64,000 bases of DNA from Bryobacteraceae bacterium (GTDB lineage Bacteria > Acidobacteriota > Terriglobia > Bryobacterales > Bryobacteraceae). How positions within the stretch are numbered: the first letter of the stretch is position 1; each line of letters starts with the position of its first letter. The stretch is from contig JAICJH010000028.1 in the NCBI GenBank assembly GCA_025928545.1, positions 1 to 64,000 on the forward strand, in the 5' to 3' direction. The position numbers and the translations under genes are program-made. The notes under the pieces are model-generated. The model saw only the letters and a list, made by a program, of their open reading frames with translations. It searched no databases and was not told the DNA's origin. This document shows, piece by piece, positions 47,942-56,793 of this stretch.

Positions 47942-49255
47942 ATGCCCTCACTGATTGCCCGCGCAGAGAGCTATTTCGAATTCGCCGCGTTGGGCACTTC
48001 CTGGCGGACTGAGACTCTTGCCGGCATTACGACTTTCATGACGATGGCTTATATCATCTTCGTGAATCCGTCGATTCTGCATGAGGCGGGGATGCCGATT
48101 GCGGGTGTGACGGCCGCGACATGTCTCGCGGCAGCGGTTGGCAGTCTGCTGATGGGCGCATTGGCCCGGTATCCGATTGCCCTGGCGCCTGGCATGGGGC
48201 TGAACGCATACTTTACTTACTCTGTGGTCAAAGGTATGGGGGTCGATTGGCATGTCGCGTTGGGCGCCGTGTTCCTCTCAGGCGTCGCATTCCTGATCCT
48301 GACCGCGCTCGGTATCCGGCAGATGATCGTGAATGCGATTCCTGCCGAGCTTTATTCATCGGTGGCGGCGGGAGTGGGGCTGTTCATCGCGTTTATCGGG
48401 CTGCACAATGCCGGGATTATTGTTCCCGACGCAGCTACCACGGTCGCACTAGGGAATCTGCGTGCGCCTGTAACTCTGCTGTCGATCTTCGGGCTCTTAT
48501 TGACCGGCACTCTCCTCTGTGCGCGGGTGAGGGCGGCAATCCTGATCGGCGTTTTGAGCACCTGGCTGCTAGCGGCATTGACAGGAACCTTTCAATGGCA
48601 CCCGGAAGCTTACAGCGTTGGCGCGATCACGTCGACCGCGTTGCAGCTGAATGTGAACGGCGCGCTCGGCCGGGGGTTTCTGGAAATCGTTTTTGTGTTC
48701 TTGTTTGTCGATCTGTTCGATAATGTCGGCACGCTGGTTGCGGTGGGTAAGAAGGCGCGGTTGTTCGACCACGCGAATCAGATCCCGCGGGTGAACCGGA
48801 TTCTGTTCAGCGATGCGATTGCCACTATCACGGGATCGCTGGCGGGGACATCGACCGTGGTCAGTTATATCGAAAGCTCTGCCGGAGTTGCGGCGGGTGG
48901 GCGTTCCGGCGTGACCGCAATTGTAACGGGATTGCTGTTTGGTGTGGCGCTGTTTGTGGCGCCGCTGTTCGGGGCGATACCGGAAGCCGCGACGGCGCCC
49001 GCGCTGATTATTGTGGGCAGCATGATGATGACGAGCGTGGGCGAGATCGAATGGAGCGATTCCGGGATTGCGATACCGGCGTTTTTGACGATGATTGCGA
49101 TTCCGCTGACGTTCAGCATCGCGAACGGGCTGGCGTTCGGGTTTATCGGGTATACGCTGCTGAAAGTATTGCGGGGGCGTTTCCGTGAAGTGAGCTGGAT
49201 GGTTTACGTGCTCACGGGGCTGTTTGTGGTGCGGTTCTGGTATATGGGGAAATAG
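47942..49255 (+). CDS. AzgA-type purine (adenine/hypoxanthine/guanine) permease, NCS2 family
   Basis: 437 residues from ATG at 47942. Family signs: TWRTETLAGITTFMTMAYIIFVNPSIL-type start, PIALAPGMGLNAYFTY, LFVDLFDNVGTLVAVGKKA and SSAGVAAGGRSGVTAIVTG. There are about 12-14 hydrophobic stretches. The AzgA branch imports purine bases with protons. With the secreted adenosine deaminase and NUP protein at 55.7-58.3 kb it suggests use of outside purines. Confidence 0.92.
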   Translation: MPSLIARAESYFEFAALGTSWRTETLAGITTFMTMAYIIFVNPSILHEAGMPIAGVTAATCLAAAVGSLLMGALARYPIALAPGMGLNAYFTYSVVKGMGVDWHVALGAVFLSGVAFLILTALGIRQMIVNAIPAELYSSVAAGVGLFIAFIGLHNAGIIVPDAATTVALGNLRAPVTLLSIFGLLLTGTLLCARVRAAILIGVLSTWLLAALTGTFQWHPEAYSVGAITSTALQLNVNGALGRGFLEIVFVFLFVDLFDNVGTLVAVGKKARLFDHANQIPRVNRILFSDAIATITGSLAGTSTVVSYIESSAGVAAGGRSGVTAIVTGLLFGVALFVAPLFGAIPEAATAPALIIVGSMMMTSVGEIEWSDSGIAIPAFLTMIAIPLTFSIANGLAFGFIGYTLLKVLRGRFREVSWMVYVLTGLFVVRFWYMGK

Positions 49256-49308
49256 GCTCGTCGATAAGCAGTATCCCCGCTACGCGGTTGATGCGGTTTA
49301 GTGACGCG

Positions 49309-51057
49309 CTACTTCGCCGGGTTGACGAAATCTTCCATCACCGCTTTGCGCAACAGGATGGGCGGCAACAGACCCTGCGACAGGATGAAATCATGGAAGC
49401 GCTGCACGTCGAACTTCGCTCCCATGGCCTTCTCCGCCGTCTGACGGATTTCCAGCAGCCTTGTGAACCCGTCGTAATATGACACGGCCTGGCCTGGGCT
49501 CCGAAAAGTGTACCGGTCCACTTCTTCAGTGGCGAATGCTTTTGACAGAACAACGTCGTCCTGCAGGACACGCATGGCATCGGCGGGAGTTACTTTGCCA
49601 TCCTGGAGTTCGGGATCGAGGAAGGCGCGGGCGGCGCGCAACAGGCGAAGTTGGAGCGAAATCAGCTTGCCGTCATCCGGCATGTAGGGCAGCATGAACC
49701 ATTCGGCGTAAAGCCCCCAGCCCTCCACGTTGGTGCTGTTGAACGCGTAAAGCGCGCGGGCCAGCGAGACGCCGCGCTCCACCATGGAATCGAACTGGAG
49801 TTCGTGCCCGGGGCGCGCTTCGTGCGAAATCAGGGTCCATGAAGCGGCGGCAAAATTGAAATCATCGTACTTCAGGGGTTCGCCGCCCGTACCGGAAGTA
49901 CCCATCGGCAGCACAAACTGGCCACGCTCGCCTTTATTGTTCAGCAGAGGCGGGGCTGTCATGTGAGGCGCGGGCTGCTGGGCTGTTTCGGCTTCGGTGG
50001 CGAGGCGAATAATGGCGGGGCGGGTGGGCAACGTTACCAGGCGGTTGGTGCGCACGATGGCTTCGATTTCAGCGAGGCGGTTCCTGTAGTGCGGCAGGAT
50101 TTCGTCGGACTTGAGTTGCTCCTTCTTCAGCTCGCGGATCACATCGCGGTAATCGGATGAGGGAAGCTTGCGCGCGGCCGCGATGCGCGCCGCGATGGGT
50201 TTCATTTGCGCCTGAATATCGGTGAAGCCGGCATGGGCCACTTTTTTCAACTCGTCCGGGGTGTAATCGACACCGGAGTTCGCAAGCCGCATTTTGTAGA
50301 TTTCGGGCGGCAGGCGGAAATCGGTTCGCGCCTTTGGTAAGACTTCGCGGCGCACGAATGCGTCGTATTCGGTCAGCTGCGCTTTCAGTTTTGCCATGGC
50401 GGCCCGATAGTCTTTCTGTCGATATTTTTCGAGCAGCAGGCCGATGCCGGTGATGTAGGTGTTGGTGTCGCCGAGATCTTTTTCGACTTCCTCTTTCGAA
50501 GGACCCAGCAGGCCTGGTACTTTGAGCCGTTCGCGGAAGCGGGCTTCAGCAGCGGCAGTCATGGCAGTGAAGCCCTGCGTCAGGCCAGTGTACTTCTTCA
50601 GTCGCACTACCGCGGCGGGACGACGATTGGCGGCGATCTGATCCTCGAGAAGAATCTTAACGCCTGAGTAGATTGTCAAGCCGACGTTTGTGTAGGGCAG
50701 AAAGGTCTTGTAAACCGCGTCGTTGTTGCGGATGTCGCGGTCGGCGCTTTGGATCAGAATTTGCAGGTCCTGACGGACGAGCGCATCTTTTTCCGCGGCG
50801 AGCCTTGTCTGCAGCTGTTCGCGGGCGGCCGTGAGATCGGCCTGAAGCTTGTCGTGGCGGTCAGGCGAAAGGATTGTGATGCGGTCGTCAATACCCTGCA
50901 CGCCTTCTTCGGCTGCGTCTTCCGGGGCGTATTTTGCTTCCACGTCGATGAGAATCTGCGCATTTTGATTGCTGCGCGTCACCCAGGCGGGCGGCGTCTG
51001 TGCAAAGGTAGCGCCCGCGATTGACAGCAGGAGGAAAGTACGAATTACGACACGCAT
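49309..51057 (-). CDS. Exported DUF885 family metallopeptidase-like protein, second copy
   Basis: 582 residues with signal peptide MRVVIRTFLLLSIAGATFA. The HExxxGH site is HEARPGHELQ and the acidic region is NVEGWGLYAEWFM. Fewer helices match the 23882 copy than expected for close paralogues; the two belong to different branches. Function as for the first: probably a zinc peptidase in the periplasm. Convergent with the purine permease (53 bases between stops). Confidence 0.83.
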   Translation of the reverse strand: MRVVIRTFLLLSIAGATFAQTPPAWVTRSNQNAQILIDVEAKYAPEDAAEEGVQGIDDRITILSPDRHDKLQADLTAAREQLQTRLAAEKDALVRQDLQILIQSADRDIRNNDAVYKTFLPYTNVGLTIYSGVKILLEDQIAANRRPAAVVRLKKYTGLTQGFTAMTAAAEARFRERLKVPGLLGPSKEEVEKDLGDTNTYITGIGLLLEKYRQKDYRAAMAKLKAQLTEYDAFVRREVLPKARTDFRLPPEIYKMRLANSGVDYTPDELKKVAHAGFTDIQAQMKPIAARIAAARKLPSSDYRDVIRELKKEQLKSDEILPHYRNRLAEIEAIVRTNRLVTLPTRPAIIRLATEAETAQQPAPHMTAPPLLNNKGERGQFVLPMGTSGTGGEPLKYDDFNFAAASWTLISHEARPGHELQFDSMVERGVSLARALYAFNSTNVEGWGLYAEWFMLPYMPDDGKLISLQLRLLRAARAFLDPELQDGKVTPADAMRVLQDDVVLSKAFATEEVDRYTFRSPGQAVSYYDGFTRLLEIRQTAEKAMGAKFDVQRFHDFILSQGLLPPILLRKAVMEDFVNPAK

Positions 51058-51109
51058 AATTTCAGCTTAACGGACGCGCGGGTGTATGTTGAGGCATAGG
51101 TGAACCGTC

Positions 51110-51376
51110 ATGGATACGAAAAGGGATGGAATGGCGACAGTGTTTCAATCATCGGACCACACCGCCGAAATGGTAGCTGAGACGATTGCGGGCCTGCTGA
51201 AGGCCAACGGTATAGAAGCATTTGTCAGAGGCATTGACGTTTTGCCCGGAGCCCATGATGTGGAAGTGATGGTGCCGGAAGAGAAAAAAGTGCAGGCGCA
51301 ACAGTTAATTGCAGAGGCGCAGAAGGACGGACCGGCGGCGGCCGACGCGGCTGAACGCGCGTCAGAGGCTGTTTGA
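51110..51376 (+). CDS. DUF2007 family small protein
   Basis: 88 residues with an open question on the start: ATG 51110 (MDTKRDGMATVFQ) or ATG 51131 (MATVFQ). The core ATVFQSSDHTAEMVAETIAGLLKANGIEAFVRGIDVLPGAHDVEVMVPEEKKVQAQQLIAEA is the DUF2007 (putative signal transducing protein) ACT-like alpha/beta fold. Function unknown. Its TGA overlaps the TTG start of the next gene. Confidence 0.8.
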   Translation: MDTKRDGMATVFQSSDHTAEMVAETIAGLLKANGIEAFVRGIDVLPGAHDVEVMVPEEKKVQAQQLIAEAQKDGPAAADAAERASEAV

Positions 51377-52950
51377 AGATATCGGTCCTCATGCTGCTGT
51401 TTGCCGCTGCGGCATTCGGCCAGAAACCATCGATTACTTCAGCTGGAGTGGTGAATGCCGCGTCTTGGTCGTCTCCGATCGCTCCGGGTGAGCTGGTGGC
51501 GATTTTCGGGACGAACCTGGCGACGGCGCAGGCGTCCGCGAATCCGCCTTATCCGAATACGCTGGGCGGAACGTCGGTGACGATCAACGGAATTGCGGCT
51601 CCGGTGGTTTTTGTATCGTCCACGCAGGTCAATGTGCAGGCGCCGGCTTCTCTGACGGCGCAGGGCTTTGACATCGGGTCCGCTCCGGTTGTGGTGAAAA
51701 CCGACGCCGGAGCGAGCTCGGCCGAGGTTGTGGGAGTAGCCAATGGAGCGCCGGGAGTCTTCACTGCCCAAGCGAGTGGATGCGGGCAGGCCGCCGCGCT
51801 CAATATCAAGCCGGACGGAACCGTCTCGGTGAATTCGTCATCGAACAGCGCAGCCCCCGGCGATTACATCGCGTTATTTGGGACCGGCTTCGGAATGGCG
51901 GAGCAACAGCCGGCGGACGGATTTGCGGCGACCGCCGCCTCCACATTGCGCACGTCAGCGACATTGTTCCTGGATGGAGCGGCTGTTCCATCGCTCACAT
52001 ACGGCGGGTTGGCTCCCGGTTTGGCCGGCGTGGATCAGATCAACTTTCAGGTACCTTCGCAGACTCGCAACGGATGCTCGGTGCCGGTGATAGCGTCACA
52101 GACGCTGTCGAGCCCGGCCACAACCATCAGCGTTGAGAAAGCGCGGGGGCAATGTGTCGATCCTGCAGTTCAATCGTGGGGACAGATCTTCCTGGCGCGG
52201 TCGATTTTCTCCGGGCCGGGCGCGGTCAATGAAACCTTCAGCGCGTCATTTCCGACTGCTCCCGTTCCACCGGTGGTGCCTGTAGAGGCTGTGGTCTACG
52301 GGCCGGCCTGGTCCGTGGGAAACTCGGCGTTATCGGGCAGATTTTTGCTTTCGGCGGTCCCGATCAACCAGCGTACCTGCAGTGTGCCCGGTTATTCCAA
52401 CCTTTCGGCGGGCACGATTCAGATACAGCCTCCCAGCGGACCCGCGTTGGAATTTCAACCTATGCCGGTACCAGGCGGCGGAGTGATTTACAACGGATCG
52501 CTGCCGTTCGGATTTCTCGGGCCTGGCGTTTATTCGATTTCGGGTACGGGGGGCGGTGACGTGAGCCTGAACGCCAGGGTCACAGTGGGCGCTCCCATTC
52601 AGATTCAGACGTCGCTTGCGCCTGCTACTGCGATTTCGAACAGCCAGCCGTTGAACATCAAGTGGACCGGAGGGACTCCAGGCACGCTGGTCCGGGTAGC
52701 GCTTTATTCGGGAAATCAGTTCGATTATTCTTATGCCGATGCCGGGGCCGGGTCGATTACGATTTTGCCGAAGTGCAGCGGGCAGCCGGCGTCCTGTGGT
52801 TTTGGCTTACCTACCGGATCCGATGCGCGGATTTCGATTGCAGTGCAGCCTGCTGGTTCGACAATCGTTTCGGCTCCGGGGATCACCGGTTCCGTGCAGC
52901 TGAATTGGCGGTACTATTACGAATTTCCGGGTCTGATTCTGACCGAGTAA
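51373..52950 (+). CDS. Exported TIGR03437-type protein (Solibacter family)
   Basis: 525 residues from a TTG at 51373 that overlaps the DUF2007 stop. The leader is MKISVLMLLFAAAAFGQ. The region NAASWSSPIAPGELVAIFGTNLA...GGTSVTINGIAAPVVFVSSTQVNVQAPA and the second copy AAPGDYIALFGTGFGMAEQ...AVPSLTYGGLAPGLAGVDQINFQVPS are the hallmark beta-sandwich repeat known as TIGR03437, common in Solibacter relatives. The C-terminal part is unlike that and ends in a Gly/Ser-rich segment. Surface or secreted role likely. Confidence 0.88.
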   Translation: MKISVLMLLFAAAAFGQKPSITSAGVVNAASWSSPIAPGELVAIFGTNLATAQASANPPYPNTLGGTSVTINGIAAPVVFVSSTQVNVQAPASLTAQGFDIGSAPVVVKTDAGASSAEVVGVANGAPGVFTAQASGCGQAAALNIKPDGTVSVNSSSNSAAPGDYIALFGTGFGMAEQQPADGFAATAASTLRTSATLFLDGAAVPSLTYGGLAPGLAGVDQINFQVPSQTRNGCSVPVIASQTLSSPATTISVEKARGQCVDPAVQSWGQIFLARSIFSGPGAVNETFSASFPTAPVPPVVPVEAVVYGPAWSVGNSALSGRFLLSAVPINQRTCSVPGYSNLSAGTIQIQPPSGPALEFQPMPVPGGGVIYNGSLPFGFLGPGVYSISGTGGGDVSLNARVTVGAPIQIQTSLAPATAISNSQPLNIKWTGGTPGTLVRVALYSGNQFDYSYADAGAGSITILPKCSGQPASCGFGLPTGSDARISIAVQPAGSTIVSAPGITGSVQLNWRYYYEFPGLILTE

Positions 52951-52999
52951 AAAGGCAGGCTACAGGCTGATTTTCCATCGCGTGCTAACCTGAAATTCG

Positions 53000-53104
53000 T
53001 CAGGTCCCGGGCTCCGTGCAACGGGCGGCTGCAAACCCCGCCAGGTCTGGAAGGAAGCAACGGTAGTGGCTTTACCTGTGTGCCGCGGATTACCCGGGGC
53101 CTGG
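53000..53104 (+). ncRNA. ffs: Signal recognition particle RNA, bacterial small type
   Basis: The central conserved motif is seen at 53042-53064 (CAGGTCTGGAAGGAAGCA, with GGAA tetraloop and asymmetric loop bases). The 5' CAGGTCCCGGG pairs with CCCGGGGCCTGG at the 3' end, closing a hairpin about 105 bases long. This RNA binds Ffh (domain M) to target membrane proteins. Its location directly before dnaX matches many bacteria. Exact ends are approximate (a couple of bases each side). Confidence 0.95.
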
Positions 53105-53121
53105 CATAATTCGGGCCCTCC

Positions 53122-54789
53122 ATGTATCAGGTCATCGCACGCAAATACCGGCCCCAGTCGTTCGACGACGTCCTCAATCAGGACCACATCAAGACCACCC
53201 TGCGCAACGCCATCGAGCAGAACCGTATTGCCCACGGGTACATTTTTTCCGGCCAGCGCGGGACTGGCAAGACCACTACGGCGCGTATTGTCGCGCTTTG
53301 TCTGAATTGCGAAAAAGGACCTACGGACAAGCCTTGCGGCGTTTGCCCCAGTTGCGTGGAAATTGCGGCGGGCGGCGCGGTGGACGTAATCGAAATCGAT
53401 GCGGCCTCGAATCGCGGCATCAATGAAATGCGCGAACTGCGTGAAAACGTGCGGTACCAGCCGGCCCGCGACCGTTACAAGATATTCATTGTCGACGAAG
53501 CCCACCAGATCACGAACGAAGCTTTCAACGCGCTGCTGAAAACGATTGAAGAGCCGCCGGAATGGGCGGTGTTCATTCTGTGCACCACGGAATCGCACAA
53601 AATTCCGGCGACCATTGCTTCGCGCTGCCAGCATTTCAGTTTCCGGTCGGTAGATTTTAACGATCTGATCGATCGCATGCGCGAGATCTGCACGTCGGAA
53701 GGCGTGGAAACCGACGACGAGACGCTGGCGGTGCTGGCCCAGGCCGGCGAAGGTTCCGTGCGCGATTCGCTTTCGGCGCTGGATCAGGCAATTGCCTGCT
53801 GCGGAAACAAGCTGAATGCGGATCAGGTGCGCGGGTTGCTGGGCGCTTTCGGGCTGGATGCGATGGCACAGGTAACGGCGGCGCTTTCGGCGAACGATGG
53901 TGCGGCCATGCTCGGGCTGGTGGATGAACTGGAGCGCAACGGCGGGAGTCCGCAACATTTTTCGCGTGAGCTGTCGCGGTATATCCGGAATCTTCTGGTG
54001 ACGAAGATTGCAGGGGAAGATTCGCGCCTGGTGACGGCGAGTCCGGCTGAAAAGAAGGAACTCGCGCGGATCGCGGGGATGTTCGCGGAAGAAGATCTGA
54101 CGCGATACCTGCAGTTCTCGCTGGAGTTGTTTCGGGATCTGCAGTTTTCCATGCAGCCGCGATTTCATCTGGAAATCGGGCTGCTGAAGATGATCCAGGC
54201 AGGCAAGTTGGTGGGGATCGAAGAAGCGCTGGCCAGTGTTGGGGGCGAGACGCGGCAGGCTGCGGCTCCGCCCGCAAGAGTTGCTGCTGCGCCTGCACAG
54301 GCTACGCCGGCTTATTCCGCTCCTTCGCCGGCACCGCGGGCGCCTGTGTCACCTGGGCCGAATAAGCCCGCGGCGCCGCAGCAGATCTTTGCCGGTCCTC
54401 CGTCGCCAGACGACGACTGGCGCGAAAAGCTTCAGAGCGGAATGATCAAGGCGGGTCTGCAGTTCTCCGCCGATGCGATGGGCCACGCCGAAGCCGCGCT
54501 CGTGAATAACGAACTGATCATCCGCGCGCCGAAGCAGTTCCAGCTCGATCTGGGCCGTGAAGAAATCGTTGCCGCGCTGAAGCAGATGGGGCATCCGACG
54601 CTCCGATTCAAAGTTGTATTTGGAGATGTGAAACCGCCAGGCGGCGAAGGCGGCCAGACCCCTAAATCAGCGCCTAAGCCGGTGGCGCAGGACGAAGTTA
54701 CCGAGCGGGCGCTCAATCATCCGGAAGTTCAGAAATTTCGTGATTTATTCGGCGGAGAAGTTCGAAATGTCCGCAACCTCAAGGAGTAA
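53122..54789 (+). CDS. dnaX: DNA polymerase III subunit tau/gamma
   Basis: 555 residues. Walker A GQRGTGKTTTAR, the zinc site CEKGPTDKPCGVCPSC, Walker B FIVDEAHQI, sensor 1 LCTTESHKI and sensor 2 GSVRDSLSALDQA are all present, so it is the clamp-loader ATPase. A Pro/Ala-rich linker lies at about 375-425, and the C-terminal domain that binds the polymerase follows (QKFRDLFGGEVRNV). No clear programmed frameshift site was noted. It is the first protein gene after the SRP RNA, followed closely by ebfC. Confidence 0.96.
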   Translation: MYQVIARKYRPQSFDDVLNQDHIKTTLRNAIEQNRIAHGYIFSGQRGTGKTTTARIVALCLNCEKGPTDKPCGVCPSCVEIAAGGAVDVIEIDAASNRGINEMRELRENVRYQPARDRYKIFIVDEAHQITNEAFNALLKTIEEPPEWAVFILCTTESHKIPATIASRCQHFSFRSVDFNDLIDRMREICTSEGVETDDETLAVLAQAGEGSVRDSLSALDQAIACCGNKLNADQVRGLLGAFGLDAMAQVTAALSANDGAAMLGLVDELERNGGSPQHFSRELSRYIRNLLVTKIAGEDSRLVTASPAEKKELARIAGMFAEEDLTRYLQFSLELFRDLQFSMQPRFHLEIGLLKMIQAGKLVGIEEALASVGGETRQAAAPPARVAAAPAQATPAYSAPSPAPRAPVSPGPNKPAAPQQIFAGPPSPDDDWREKLQSGMIKAGLQFSADAMGHAEAALVNNELIIRAPKQFQLDLGREEIVAALKQMGHPTLRFKVVFGDVKPPGGEGGQTPKSAPKPVAQDEVTERALNHPEVQKFRDLFGGEVRNVRNLKE

Positions 54790-54798
54790 GTGAACACG

Positions 54799-55107
54799 AT
54801 GAAGATGCCAGGCAATATGCAGGCCATGATGAAGCAGGCTCAGCAGATGCAGGAGAAGATGCAGGCTGAGATCGCGCTGATCCGTGTGGAAGGTTCGGCG
54901 GGCGGCGGCATGGTGACCGTCAAGATGGACGGGCACAAGGCCGTGACCGGCGTGAAGATCGATCCGGAAGTGGCCGGGGATGTGGAGATGCTCCAGGACC
55001 TCGTGGTTGCCGCGTGCGCCGATGCGGTCAAAAAAGTGGACGAAGAATCGCAGCGCAAAATGGGCGGCATGCTGGGCGGCATGGGCCTGCCTCCCGGGCT
55101 CTTTTAG
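54799..55107 (+). CDS. ebfC: Nucleoid-associated protein YbaB/EbfC family
   Basis: 102 residues from ATG at 54799; a GTG at 54790 would add three. AAGGAG lies at 54781-54786, which fits either imperfectly. The chain has the [12 protein letters not shown] helix, then [28 protein letters not shown] and [16 protein letters not shown]. It is a small DNA-binding dimer always found between dnaX and recR. Confidence 0.93.
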   Translation: MKMPGNMQAMMKQAQQMQEKMQAEIALIRVEGSAGGGMVTVKMDGHKAVTGVKIDPEVAGDVEMLQDLVVAACADAVKKVDEESQRKMGGMLGGMGLPPGLF

Positions 55108-55122
55108 GCACTCGATCACGCC

Positions 55123-55722
55123 ATGCCCGATTTTGCCGAACCGCTTGCGCGGCTGATTACGGAGTTCAAAAGGTTGCCGGGGATCGGGCAAAAATCGGCG
55201 CAGCGGATTGCGTTTCACGTGATGCGATCCGGGCGAGGCGATGCCGCGCAGCTGGCCGAAGCCATTCTCGATGTAAAGGACAAGCTCACGATGTGCGCGA
55301 TGTGCAATAACATTGCGGACAGCGAGCTGTGCCAGTATTGCCGCGATCCGCAGCGCGATCAATCGGTGGTGTGCGTGGTGGAAGATCCGAATAATATTGT
55401 CGGGATTGAAGTCACGCGCCAGTTTAACGGGCTGTATCACGTGCTGGGCGGTGCTCTCTCGCCGCTGCGCGGGATCGGGCCGGAGCAACTGCGTATCAAA
55501 ACGCTGATCGATCGCATTGCCCGCGGCGAGGTCAAAGAAATTATTGTGGCGACGAATCCTACCGTAGAGGGGGAGGCCACTGCTGTTTATTTGTCAAAGC
55601 TTCTGAAGCCGCTGGGGATGCGCGTTACGCGGATCGCGATGGGGGTTCCGGTCGGGAGCGATCTGGAATTTGCCGACGAAGTGACGATGTGGAAGGCGCT
55701 CGAAGGCCGGCGGGAAATCTGA
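55123..55722 (+). CDS. recR: Recombination mediator RecR
   Basis: 199 residues. Helix-hairpin-helix [14 protein letters not shown] at the start, C4 zinc finger [16 protein letters not shown], and the Toprim domain [15 protein letters not shown] with [11 protein letters not shown]. It acts with RecF/RecO to load RecA at gaps. Last of dnaX-ebfC-recR; its stop is 21 bases before the NUP gene. Confidence 0.97.
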   Translation: MPDFAEPLARLITEFKRLPGIGQKSAQRIAFHVMRSGRGDAAQLAEAILDVKDKLTMCAMCNNIADSELCQYCRDPQRDQSVVCVVEDPNNIVGIEVTRQFNGLYHVLGGALSPLRGIGPEQLRIKTLIDRIARGEVKEIIVATNPTVEGEATAVYLSKLLKPLGMRVTRIAMGVPVGSDLEFADEVTMWKALEGRREI

Positions 55723-55743
55723 AGCCGTGCGTTAGCATGTGGC

Positions 55744-56793
55744 ATGTGTTTCCGTCACTTCGCACCGGCGCTGGTCCTGCTGGTTAGTTTTTCCGTCGCG
55801 GCCAAAGATAAGCCGATTCCCGTCAAAGTCGTCGTGATCGCGATGTTCGAACGCGGAGCGGATACCGGGGATCAGCCGGGTGAACTTCAATACTGGGTGG
55901 AACGCAATCGTCTGGATCGCGTAATGCCGTTTCCGCAGGGCTATCACGATCTGCGGATGAACAGCGATGGGGTGCTCGCCCTGCTGACTGGCGTGGGTAC
56001 AGCGAAATCAACGGCGGCTGTCATGGCTCTGGGGCTGGACCCGCGGTTCGATCTCACAAAAACTTATTGGCTGGTTGCGGGAATTTCGGGGATCAATCCG
56101 GCGCGCGGCAGTCTGGGATCGGCGGCATGGGCAGAGTGGGTTGTGGATGGCGATCTTGCGCGTGAGATCGACGCTCGTGAGATTCCCGCCGGATGGAAGA
56201 CCGGCCTGCTGCCGCTGCGGGGTTCGACCCCTTATGAAATGCCGCGCGATTCCACCGAAGGCGAGGTCTACCATCTGGAACCTGGGATTGTGGACTGGGC
56301 GTTTCAACTGACAAAGAATGTCGTCCTGGACGATTCGGCGGCTATGCAGGCGGCGCGGAGCGGTTATTCCCAGGAAAGTGCACGCAAGCCGCCGTTCGTG
56401 ATGAAGGGTGACACGCTATCGTCGGGAACTTTTTGGCATGGCGCGCTGCTGAACGATTGGGCCACTGACTGGGTTCAGTACCACACGGGTGGCGCGGGTT
56501 CATTCGCAACGACCGCGATGGAGGACACCGGCACGCTACAATCGCTGACGCTGCTGGCGAAGGCGTCCAAAATAGACCTCAACCGCGTATTGGTGTTGCG
56601 GACGGCCAGCAATTACGATATGCCGCAGCCTGGGATGACTCCGGCCGAAAACCTGGCCCGGTTGAAGCTGGGTTCGTACTCGGCATTCGTGCCGGCTCTC
56701 GAAGCGGCATGGCGGGTCGGAAATACCGTGGTTGAGAATCTGGTGAAGAACTGGGCGAAGTACCGCGAGATGACTCCCGCCGGAAAGCCCTGA
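55744..56793 (+). CDS. Purine nucleoside permease-family (NUP) exported protein
   Basis: 349 residues with a leader (HFAPALVLLVSFSVAAK). The fold is nucleoside-phosphorylase-like: VKVVVIAMFERGADTGDQPGE, LALLTGVGTAKSTAAVMALG, YWLVAGISGINPARGSLGSAAWAEWVVDGDLAREI, AMEDTGTLQSLTLLAKA and VLVLRTASNYDMPQPG. The family (PF06516) was described as a nucleoside permease in yeasts but has no membrane spans; here the leader makes it a periplasmic nucleoside-binding or phosphorylase-like protein. Its stop is directly against the adenosine deaminase stop. Confidence 0.85.
   Translation: MCFRHFAPALVLLVSFSVAAKDKPIPVKVVVIAMFERGADTGDQPGELQYWVERNRLDRVMPFPQGYHDLRMNSDGVLALLTGVGTAKSTAAVMALGLDPRFDLTKTYWLVAGISGINPARGSLGSAAWAEWVVDGDLAREIDAREIPAGWKTGLLPLRGSTPYEMPRDSTEGEVYHLEPGIVDWAFQLTKNVVLDDSAAMQAARSGYSQESARKPPFVMKGDTLSSGTFWHGALLNDWATDWVQYHTGGAGSFATTAMEDTGTLQSLTLLAKASKIDLNRVLVLRTASNYDMPQPGMTPAENLARLKLGSYSAFVPALEAAWRVGNTVVENLVKNWAKYREMTPAGKP

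Noticed and set aside
52960-54168. A 402-residue frame antisense to dnaX and the SRP RNA
   Set aside because: Rich in Arg, His and Gln with no domain, opposite a clear dnaX; a typical high-GC shadow frame.
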